A stretch of DNA of 64,000 bases from Pohlia nutans (taxonomy: Eukaryota > Streptophyta > Bryopsida > Bryales > Mniaceae), in the NCBI GenBank assembly GCA_022496805.1, contig CM040090.1, positions 7,744,001 through 7,808,000 on the forward strand, in the 5' to 3' direction. Numbering within the stretch: position 1 is the stretch's first letter; each line of letters opens with the position of its first letter. A program made the translations under genes and the position numbers. Below the pieces are notes generated by a model. It saw nothing but the letters and a program-made list of their open reading frames with translations. It searched no databases and was not told the origin of the DNA. Of this stretch, positions 37,159 through 46,114 are shown in pieces.

Positions 37159-37755
37159 TCAATTGAGAGGGTAATATGTGAAAAGTTCCTCTCCCACTTC
37201 AATGTCACGTGTTGCTACAGTCATAATATACCCCCAAGTTTTCGGGTTCCATGGGGCAGGCAATGACACGTATTCCCAAATAGCATTCCCTATATGCTCT
37301 CTTCCAATGGAACTGTTAATAAACCCTGCAACATTTCCATTCAACACATCTCCATCTTGGTACACATTTTTCTTCATACGTATTGCATACTTCACAAAAC
37401 GCTTGTCTGCCTCACAATGACGGTGGAACTCAGCCTTTGAGAATCTCTTCCCAACAAATGGCAATAACTCATCACCAGATTTGGCTGCTTCCATGGCATA
37501 TAGGCCCCATCCCATGTGCGGATGTGTTGACACCCTAACCTCCCACTTTCTTTCCCAAAATGTGAAAATTTTGAGCTTCGGGATCGTGCCTATGCGCCAC
37601 TGCCCATAATCGATATGTGTTTGAACAGTATCCACAGATGCTAGATGGTTGGGATACAAACTACTCTCTGTGCTCCTTTGAAGCGGTAGAAGAGCTGAAA
37701 TTACTGAATTTAATGCAGCAGCTGCTGCGGCCAAAACAACATATCTCTGTGTTTC
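37159..37755 (-). CDS. SET-domain exon inside the CACTA transposase gene
   Basis: On the minus strand the exon opens after acceptor acatgtag and runs to a TGA at 37159-37161 (198 aa). The SET core is visible: HPHMGWGLYAMEAAKSGDEL then PFVG (SET-N), VLNGNVAGFINSS (the usual GNxxRFINHSC region, here without HSC), AWEYV, GYIMTVATRDIEVGEELFTY then Y (SET-C with the catalytic-type Tyr). SET proteins transfer methyl groups from S-adenosylmethionine to lysines, often on histones. There are no stops or frameshifts, unlike the transposase exons around it. The upstream exon (37848-38064) ends in phase 0 and this one starts in phase 0, so splicing would make a zinc-module-SET fusion. Loss of the HSC residues could weaken cofactor binding or mark a divergent subfamily. 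Confidence 0.8.
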   Translation of the reverse strand, partial: ETQRYVVLAAAAAALNSVISALLPLQRSTESSLYPNHLASVDTVQTHIDYGQWRIGTIPKLKIFTFWERKWEVRVSTHPHMGWGLYAMEAAKSGDELLPFVGKRFSKAEFHRHCEADKRFVKYAIRMKKNVYQDGDVLNGNVAGFINSSIGREHIGNAIWEYVSLPAPWNPKTWGYIMTVATRDIEVGEELFTYYPLN

Positions 37756-37847
37756 CTACATGTATCATCGCAACAAAGTAAGGCAAGCGCATTGGCACCC
37801 ACATATTTAATAACCAAGATATCAGACTAAACTGGTGGATAACATAC

Positions 37848-38064
37848 CAGGATGGATGTCTTGAATTCAGGATCTCGCTTGTGCTTCTGGAGATGTTTGC
37901 GGATGGTTGTCCTTGATACTATTTTTGCACCCATGCATTTCTTACATGGGCAAGGGTAACTTTTAAGACCTTGTCTGTCTGCTTCTTTCTCTTCGATTTC
38001 CCACAGTTGCAAATGCAGAAGATCCTCTCGGGATGTAGGATCCATTAGCAATTCCGTGGTCCAC
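37848..38064 (-). CDS. Transposase-associated zinc-binding domain exon
   Basis: The exon lies between an acceptor-like cttttttag-type site at 38065-38066 and the donor CTG/gtatgt at 37847. An internal start at 38045 gives MDPTSREDLLHLQLWEIEEK. The motif SYPCPCKKCMGAKIVSRTTI followed by RKHLQKHKRD fits the transposase-associated domain found at the N-terminus of CACTA transposases, a CxCxxC...H type element thought to contact DNA. The exon ends in phase 0, compatible both with the SET exon (37755) and with the TNP2 exon (36791). No lesion is seen. Confidence 0.8.
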
Positions 38065-38444
38065 CTAAAAAGAATAAACACAACTTTCAGTTCACTCTAG
38101 TCATGTATGCAGAACATCTGACTAATAATAGTCATCGAAGCAGAAAGGTTGACTACACCTAGTCATCGATGGATGACCTAAACGCTATAAATAGCCTACA
38201 AAAGTTTAGGGCAGAGTCAGCGCGAACTTATAACTCCCGCAGCCGCCACCCCTTCATTACGAAACCCTAATGTCTCTGATTTTCACTTTCACTCCACTTC
38301 CCCACTCCCTCTGCAGATCTCTTCAATCATAATAGCGTAAGATTTGCAGGTGATCTTACCCTAATCTTGCTGTGGTTAGAAAGATGGCGGCGCTTGCGAG
38401 ATTTTCACTTGCTCCTGGTCGGCGCGCTTGGAGGCTCTGTTGCC
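38065..38444. promoter_or_regulatory. Divergent promoter region of the CACTA element
   Basis: It separates the leftward transposase/SET gene from the rightward tnpA-like gene. A TATA box TATAAATA lies at 38186-38193 on the plus strand, about 255 bases before the tnpA ATG. Several GACTA/TAGTC repeats (38096-38165) sit immediately upstream of it, which could let the tnpA protein repress or activate its own promoter, as known for En/Spm. Confidence 0.65.
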
Positions 38445-41400
38445 ATGGCCAAATCTCGGAAGCCCACAGTGTCTGAGCAGCAGGAGCCGTCGACGGAGGA
38501 AGAATCTAGTGAAGAGGAAGTCAGCGCGGAAGGCGACTCCGTCGACTGCGCCTGCGAGGGCGTCGAAGTCGGGGAAGCAATTCAGTTCGTCAACCGGAGC
38601 TGCGCGGACGGCGAAGTCGGCGATCGTGTTGAAGAAGTCGGCGAAGTCACCGATCGTGGGGGAGAAGTCGGGGAAGAAGTCGACTGCGTCGGCGATCGCG
38701 AGCAAGGGTTTAGGGTCGAAACAAGAGAGCGGGGAGGTCGACGACCAGGGCAGCGAGGAGAGCGACGAGGAGGCTGAGTCTGACGAAGAGGACAGCGACG
38801 AGGAGCAGAACGACGAGGAGGAGAGCGACGAGGAGGAGAGCGACAGGGAGGAGAGCGACGAGGAAGAGGGCAGCAACGGGGACACCGACAGCGACAACTC
38901 TGAAGCAAGGGGGAAGAAGAATGGCAAGCGGATTGCAGCCAAAAAGTCATCTGCCACCGCCAAACTAACCCCGTACAAGCTTGAGAGACAGAAGAACATC
39001 GAGCGTAATCTCGAGGTGTTTCACACCTTGGGCATCAGCAGCATCGCCACGGAGGTGACGGCTGGACAGATCACCACGTCTCCTCAGGCACCAGAGAAGG
39101 TCTCGCAGCCTGCATAAAAAAAAAGGCGCCGCAGCTCTACTTCGTACGTGGGCCTCGTTATTGATGTCCCTTTTTCTTTCTCTACCTCTTACTCCAGCAC
39201 CAAATTTTTTTGTATAGATAGCCAATGTGTGATCCCCATACTACCTCTGTAGAAAAAATAATGAGGTTGGTGGCAAACTTACCGGACGATCGTGTGGAAG
39301 AGGTATTCCAAGGAGTCGGTAGAATGCCACAGATAACGAGTTGTGTCTTGAATCGCATGGCAAACGTAATGTCTGACATGTTTGAGGAATCCAGGGAGGT
39401 GCCTGTTCCAAGTACGTGAAGGTCCACTCGGCTTGCCGTACTGTCTACCCAGCCGTCCAGCCCACGCCCGAGTAAGCGGACAACAAGGTCGAGCACAAAA
39501 TCCAAAAAGAAGGCCTCAGATTCAGAGTCTTCTTTTGACGACAAGAAGACGGAGACAGAGGACGAGGACACTCAGTCAGAGCAGGAGGAGTCTGCAGAGG
39601 AGGAGGAGGCTGCAGTGCCACCGCAGCCAAAGGCCAAGGTATTTGCCCGAAAACTACAAGTGCTTGGTTCTAAACATTGAATGTATTTGATCTTCACGTC
39701 ATGCAAGCACGTAATGACTAGTGCTAGTCATGCTTATGGAATACCTGACTATAGCTAGTCATGCTTATGGAATACCTGACTAAAGCTAGTCATGTTTGTG
39801 AACTATATGACTATAGTTAGTCAGCTTCTCCACATCGATGACTACAATTAGTCACTGAAATACCCAAATCTTCATTTGTTGATATTTTCACGATATTCAT
39901 GTCAGCAGGAAAAGTTGAAGACATCGGAACCAGTACAGTGGGAAGTAAGAAAGCGTCCCTTTCCATCCACGAATCAATCATTCAAGGTGCCGAAGCGTGT
40001 GACCCTAGAATTGGCAGGCTCGAAAAGCGCACCCGCCGTGAAGATGTCGCAGGCATCATGGCTTGGCGAGTCGGCGGAGCACGATTTCTATGCAGATGAA
40101 CCGCTTATGGACGATGTGGCAATTCCATCTTCAAATATTGATGATCACCACAATGATTCAGAAAGTGACGAGGGCGATTTGGAAGCCAAGTCCCTGGAAC
40201 TGGAAATCAAGAAATTGGAGTTAAAGAAGGCGAAGATGTTAGTCGCACAACGTCGTCTTCAAGGTGGACAGCCTGCGGAAAGACAGTTGCGAGGAGGTAC
40301 TACGCAACAAAGCCAGGGACATGGCGGTGACAGACGAACGGAGGACTCAGAGCAACGTAGTCGCAGACGACAAGTAGAGCGGCAGCTGTTGTTGGGGGCT
40401 TTGGAAAGAGAGCACCGTGGCAAAAAGAGGTACGTAGTGGAGGTTGACATGAAGGGCAACCCCTGCGGTCAGAACCGGCAGCTTTGGATGTCATGCTTGC
40501 GAGGCCATTCCCAAGATGTGGACTTCAGCGTTGACAACTATAACCATCATAGCACGACGATGTTCCTCGCCATCAAGCAACGGGTCGACAACACCTTTGA
40601 TTATGAGGGGGGACTTGGCCGAGTCACGGAGGAGGCCTTCCACTCGTTGTTGAAGAACCAGCTGAAGACTAAGAGATATCAGCTGAAGAAGGCATTAGTA
40701 GCCGATAAGCCCAAGCCTAAGCACATTCGTCAAGACCATTGGCTGAACCTCTCCAAGTTGATCTCGGAAGAGAGAAAGATAAAGGAGGCACAGAAGCTAC
40801 GAGGGAATCGGGCTCAGTTGAAGAAGGCTTCCACATCAGCACAACTTTCAGATGAGGTTGCAGAAAATCTGGTAGAGCAAGGAGGAAGCAGATATGATCG
40901 CAGCTCTCTGTCCAGCAGGCAGTCAAAGATGGGGTCGGATAGAGACATACACAAACGCATGGATGGGTTAGAAGAGAATATGAAGCTGATTCTAGCTGCC
41001 TTGAAGATTGAGCAGGGAGGCAGCGTACCTCCTCCAACTGTAGAACCAGGAGCCGGAGCTACGAGTAGTTCAGCGGATAACGTGGAGAAAGGATGCGGAG
41101 GTGAGAGCGGGGGGACCACAATGAAGGAGGTTTGCACTGATGTTATCAGCGCCAAAAAGGTTAGCCATGCTTCAGAAACGTATGACTAAACAAGGTCATG
41201 TTCTTAACACTTTAGATTAGAATTAGTCAGAAAGTCCCCTGTTCACTGTGAATGTTGTTGTGACTCACTGTGGTTGTTATGACCGGGGCTGGGGTGTTGG
41301 AACAGAAGCCTGCAAGAAGAGACACCGTGCAGTTGGACTCAGACAGCAAAGGAGACAAAGAGGTAGAGGAGATTGCATTGCAGATGCTGCTGGAGATCCG

Positions 41401-42400
41401 TGCGCCTAGTGAGGAGAAGAGGAGAATTATCGAGGTACCCGCCGTGAAATGACTAGTTCTAGTCATTGTATTAGAATTTATGACTAAATTTAGTCACACT
41501 CTCTACATTGCTGACTAGTGGTAGTGAGGAGCAGCCATTAACTGTATGTTTTCATGTCTAACTATGGTACGTTATACTGCGGTAAACAGGAGCATGAAGG
41601 AAGAGACGATGTGCAAATAGTAGAAGTACGCACAGGGAAGGAAGTCGAGGCGGACACTGCCTTGCCATCGCTGCCGAAGCATCGTCCAGCTGCTGAGAAG
41701 AGGAAGAGGGTTACTGAGGTGCAAAAGCTCAAAAATAGCGGGGGATCGCAGAAGCTACCCCGGACAGAGAAGGGTACCGGCAGCGTTTACAAGATGAGAG
41801 AGAAGGGGTCCGGGGATGAGCGGGAGCAGCCAGCGGTGGAGAAGGAGCCTTCCATTCCTAAAGAAAAGAAGGCACGGGAAAGGCTCCTAAACAGAAGAAG
41901 TCAAGCAATCAGGCTGTCGTGGCAAAAGATAGCAAGGAAGACAAAGTGGGGGCTCATCAGGACAAGAGCTCATCAAAGGTAAGCGCACCCGAACCCTAAA
42001 CCCACTCGGTTCTTCCTTAATGTTCATGATTAGTTGTCGTGGCAGTCCTCATTAATTCCATTATTTACTAGTGTTTGTGGAATTGCAGACAAGTGGAGAA
42101 AAGGAGGAAGCCTCATTGCCTCCGGAATTCAAGATGTTCGATGTTGTGCAAATCATGGGTATTGCAGTCGGGGAAGAAGAACTAGTAGTTGGTATTGGGA
42201 AGGTGATGAACTTGGAAGGGGCATCATTGCATGGGGAAACAATTCCAGAAGGGTGCGTCTCCGTGGAAGTGCAGGAGAGCAACAACGACAAATACGAAAT
42301 CTATAAGAGCGTAAATTTGGACGACCCTCCCATCAGCACAATGGGACGTGTAGTAAAGAGCTTTATATTGTGGCCCAGCCAATTCTTAAAGCATATTTAG
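38445..42400 (+). pseudogene. tnpA-like CACTA protein gene, six exons, damaged
   Basis: Exons with in-phase borders: 38445-39099, 39222-39638, 39909-41159, 41306-41434, 41590-41978, 42089-42400. Exon 1 starts MAKSRKPTVSEQQEPSTEEE, then a one-base shift near 38515 leads to a basic region (SARKATPSTAPARASKSGKQ) and a long Glu/Asp/Ser tract. Exon 2 has a TGA at 39417-39419. Exon 3 is fully open and carries the plant En/Spm tnpA-type domain: VEVDMKGNPCGQNRQLW, FLAIKQRVDNTFDYEGG, LLKNQLKTKRYQLKKAL, HIRQDHWLNLSKLISEERKI. Exon 5 has a shift near 41870 (best frame later AVVAKDSKEDKVGAHQDKSS). Exon 6 ends with a small domain (VVGIGKVMNLEGASLHG ... FILWPSQFLK) common at tnpA C-termini. The protein would bind subterminal repeats. 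Low-complexity and recoded stretches make the exon 1 model least certain. Confidence 0.75.
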
Positions 42401-42419
42401 TTTTGGAGTATCCTACATT

Positions 42420-43208
42420 TTTCTGAATCTCATGGCTGTATGTAGTCAGTAGGTGTAGTCACGTTCTTGAAAGTCATGACTATGCATAGTCAATTTTTGT
42501 ACAATTTTGTGCGCAAATAAAGCTTTTTTCCAGTCATATCCTTGGGCAAAAGTTTGAAAGTATGTACAGTTCTGACTACAGCTACTCAGACTTTGTAGTA
42601 AGGTATCTGGGAACGATAACTACCAGTGATCAGAAACCGTAGTGGAATGTTTTAAGTTTATGACTAGAACTAGTCATTTGCCATGAATGAAAACCGTGGA
42701 GAATTAGTTTGAAACCATTCGTTTGATTTAACATATGACTAATTTTAGTCATCCCTGACTACTGGATATAGTCATCACATCTCGAATGCTTACTAGTGGA
42801 TGTGAATGACTGACGAGCCTTCACGAATATTTAAAGCGAAATGATGACTAAATCTAGTCATCACTACCAAATTTGAACCACAATGATAGTCATATAATGA
42901 CGTCATAAAATTATGCATATTAGTCATTAGATTGACGTCAATGACTAAATCTAGTCAGATATTTCTGACTATTCCTAGTCACATAAATGACTAAACATAG
43001 TCATATTTGTCGGGCTGCCCATAATCGAGGTCCCAAATTTTTTTTTGGGAACGCGCCACAGGGAACGTATGACCGCAGATATGACTAGAGTATTTTTAGT
43101 AATTTTTGTTGTCCGCTACGACTGGATTGCTGACTGAAAATGGTATTAGTCATCAGGTCACTTTATGCCCGATTTTAGTCATAAACCCCAGTCATATTTC
43201 GTATGTTT
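42420..43208. repeat. Right subterminal GACTA/TAGTC repeats
   Basis: A dense array of TGACTA and TAGTCA words, many as palindromes with 3-6 base spacers (ATGACTAAATCTAGTCAT, TGACTATTCCTAGTCA). Isolated copies also sit in non-coding gaps across the element (33010-33055, 34080-34135, 36905-37065, 39715-39850, 41445-41520). No gene is present in this stretch. Confidence 0.88.
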
Positions 43209-43222
43209 TCCTAGTAGTGGCT

Positions 43223-43900
43223 AAAATTATTCATCTATATTCGAAGAGCCCTTGAAATCACACTACTCCACCCTTGAACCCCCCTCAAGCACTAAAAGTG
43301 CACATCAAAATAGTCAATGCACCAATCATAAGTAAAATGTCAGATTAGTCAACTAAATATAGATTTGAAGGGCCGTTTCCTAACCCCTTCAGGATTGAGT
43401 AGGCCAAAATGGCCTATAGTTTGCAATACAAGTTATATGTATTGACTCTACTTCTCACACTCCCTATTTTCTCTTACACGCACTAGATCTCAGAGTTTCA
43501 TTGCAACTTGGAAACCCTCTTCAAGACTGCATCAAGGTTACACTAAAAAATTAGCGCTCCTCCAACACTTCTACAGCAGTAGCAAACGGGTCCGGTATAC
43601 CCCATACCCTGAAAATACGCTCCCGCTTCGGTCTATACTCAAACTAGCATCATCCTTTACGGGTTAACACATCAAAGTTGAGGGCCAAGAGGCATTTTTG
43701 AGGGGCCCTTAGCATTTTTCATCCACTTATTGCGTGCGTCAGACTCTTGGCGAGTATGGATGCTCTTACTTTCATCCAATAATTTTGGTTCATTGACATA
43801 CGTTCATCCAAATCGTATATTCTGCAAACCCTATCCACCTCATTCCGTCGTCTCTCTCGACTGGAAATCCTGGCGACTGTTTTTATTCTCTCTCTCTCGA
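43223..43900. other. DNA between the CACTA element and the PPR gene
   Basis: No gene. A possible decayed TTAA element runs from CTAACCCCTTCAGG (about 43382) to ACGGGTTAAC (about 43661). The last part before 43900 becomes CT-rich and probably leads into the PPR promoter. Confidence 0.45.
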
Positions 43901-44103
43901 TTTCGCTTTTTGATTTCGCAGAGCTAAGTTAGTCTTCAGTGCACTTTTTTTCTCGCCATCGCCATCGCTGTGTTGCCAGGCCACGACGACGACTCGGGCT
44001 GTGCTCTCTGTGGCACTCACTTTGCCGTTTTCGCTCGCTCTGCATCATTTCTCGTGCGATACAGAGACGAGAGATTGAGCGGCGCTGTCGTCGTTCATCA
44101 TGG
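43900..44103 (+). promoter_or_regulatory. Probable promoter and 5' UTR of the PPR gene
   Basis: A TCTCTCTCTC-type pyrimidine tract (about 43890), GC content above the surroundings and a strong splice donor ATG/gtaagt at 44101-44109 mark a first exon. Whether the ATG next to the donor is used is unclear; the reading past it stops soon. Plant 5' UTR introns of this kind are common. Confidence 0.5.
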
Positions 44104-44709
44104 TAAGTTGCGGGCGGGATGTTGTGGTTACGGTTGAATGTGGGAAAGGATCGCCGTGAAGAAAACTAATATGAAAAGAACTAGATTACGAGAAAGGGGA
44201 TATCGTATGCTTCTGGTGCTTCTTGCAATCGTTTTGATTGTTTTCTTCCATTGGATCTGTTTGTTAGCTGTGAGTTAGCATTGATACGAGTGCTTGCAAT
44301 GAGGACCTCAGATTGGTTGAATTCGTTGAGTGGTTGCGGACTTCGTGAAACCCTTAGGTTTAGGGTTTTGTGTTCAGCGGATCTGGATCAGAGCCAGGGC
44401 CACGGGGTTTTTTCACATTGTAGTATGCAGTAAGGGATTCCAAAGCTGCACACCAATTTTCCTGCGGGAAAGGTTTTTCTCGAGTTCCTGGAATTGTAAT
44501 GCACTCCATGGGATTTTGGAAAATAATGTGAGGTTTTGTGAGGTTTCTCTTGGGATTTGGATGACCAACACCAGTTCTTCTTGCTCTCAGGCTTTAGCTT
44601 CGTTGCAAGCGCGACTGACTTGCGGGTAGCAGGTGCGTCCGATGAGGGGATTCGAGTGAAGTAGCAAGCGAGGGAGGGGCCGGGGGTGGTAGATGCAGGG
44701 GGTCTGCCT

Positions 44710-45766
44710 ATGGCCTGTCGGGTTGCCCACAGTCCAGTCGTGAAGCTCTGGATGGCTAGCCAGTCGATCTGCAAGCATGTTCAAGTGCCGCTGGAGCGGT
44801 GGAGCGGGCTCAAGGCCTTGAGTCACGTGAGCGTGTCCATGATTGCGGACGAGGCGGGATGCTGTCGAATTCAGATGCCCGCCGTGGCTTTCAAGCAGCT
44901 TCGGTGTTGGTCGGACTGTTCACCCTCGAGTGATTTTCCAAGGTCAGTCACACATTGCAGGTGGAGCTCAATTTAGGTTTGGCTTTAGGTTTTAACTTGG
45001 ACTCTTTTCCCAAAACCCCAGAGCCAGCTGGCGCACTCTGCCATCAGAAGCTCGTAAACGTGTTCTTCGAGCTCAGCAGCAAATTCCTCCTGATCAGACT
45101 TCGGAATTTGCTCCAGGGTTGCAGGTAGCACTAGAAGAACTCCGTGATTCTGCGACTACAAGCATACGACTCAAACTAGTCCGTTATGACTCATTAGTCA
45201 TTGTGGATTAAGTTAGAGGAACCTTAAACCACCAAGACACCTAAAACCACCAACTTCTACACCTCTCTTTCATTTCAGGAAGGAAATGTAGGCTTTCATT
45301 ACATGACTTATGGCATCAATTGCTCAAAAGTACCGCCAACTTACATTTCCTCCCTAAAATGAAGAAAGGGTGTAGAAGTTGGTGGTTTTAGGTTGGTGGT
45401 GGTTTTAGGTACCTCTACCTTAGTTTGAATTGTACACTTGTAGTCATAGAATCCCGGATTTCTTCTAGTTTTATAGTTTTGAAGGTGCGATGCATTCGAT
45501 GCTACGGGGTAGGTAAAAGAACGGCATTGTCTGGGTGTGGATGCCATGCACTTGTGATCCCGAAATTGAAGGCAGGCGGGTGTGGTGCAGGTGGTCAGGT
45601 TGGAGAATAACAAAAGTGTCGCCGTTATGGGTGGCGTATTCAGGACCAGCAGTAGCAGGCGAGATCTTTGCAGATCCCAGGCGGCTTTTTGGGGGATCCG
45701 CTGCTCTGGAGGAGAGGGACCGGTTGCACACCAAACTCAACGATGAGGATCTGCCCGTCATCTCGC
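44710..45766 (+). CDS. Candidate N-terminal exons of the PPR gene
   Basis: Three open exons join in phase: 44710-44942 (MACRVAHSPVVKLWMASQSI..., a Ser/Val/Cys-rich possible organelle-targeting leader), 45022-45124 (SWRTLPSEARKRVLRAQQQI) and about 45520-45766 (VWMPCTCDPEIEGRRVWCRW ... DRLHTKLNDEDLPVIS). The last donor TCGC/gtaagc is in phase with the acceptor at 46115. No family is recognised in this part. The third exon's acceptor (ggtaaaag at 45519) is weak. The second intron contains a foldback element (45205-45424). This could be the N-terminus of the PPR protein or the remains of a separate short gene. Confidence 0.5.
45205..45424. mobile_element. Foldback element in an intron of the PPR locus
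   Basis: Inverted arms share CCACCAACTTCTACACC / GGTGTAGAAGTTGGTGG and GGAAATGTA / TACATTTCC over about 90 bases each, with the right arm carrying an extra TTGGTGGTGG duplication. GACT/AGTC words resembling the CACTA subterminal motif lie just to the left (45165-45200). No coding sequence. Confidence 0.75.
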
Positions 45767-46114
45767 GTAAGCTGCCCTCAACTTAACCCCTCTACAATGA
45801 TGGTGATCCCGGGGTCTGCATTTGATCACGATTCGTGCAGCAGAACCAATATGCTTGCCATTGCAACGAGTACCAGTTAATACATTTAGTTTTACAGGGA
45901 GTAACTATGCCGCCCAAACAAACGTTTCTTTTTTTGTTTCAAAAATGCTGCAACGCGCATGTAACCCAAGTTTAACTTGTCATTGGTGAAAATGTTAATT
46001 CTGATTGGGTCGGTCTTGGCAATTCATAATGCAGCCTAGGGTTTACGGTTGGATAGTCACAGCCACATTGATCTGTGATTCGTTTTCTTTACGTTTCTGT
46101 CTGCAAATGAGCAG

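Larger units (their letters stand above)
30800..43219. mobile_element. CACTA (En/Spm) transposon, 12.4 kb, complete ends
   Basis: It starts CACTACTAGGA at 30800 and ends TCCTAGTAGTG at 43219, flanked by the 3 bp duplication GCT (30797-30799 and 43220-43222). Similarity of the inverted ends continues over about 34 bases with a few mismatches (CATAC.AAATATGACT). Contents from left to right: subterminal repeats, a TTAA MITE, a mitochondrial ccmF fragment, the leftward transposase gene with a SET exon, a divergent promoter region, the rightward tnpA-like gene, subterminal repeats. Ends are intact but both genes are damaged, so mobility would need helper proteins. Confidence 0.95.

Noticed and set aside
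38367..38999. Overlapping Ser-rich and Arg-rich frames on the minus strand of tnpA exon 1
   Set aside because: They come from the Glu/Asp/Ser-coding low-complexity tract of the sense frame.
43382..43661. Additional TTAA MITE
   Set aside because: One flank is CTAA, the ends match poorly and no inner palindrome is seen, so it is not listed as an element.
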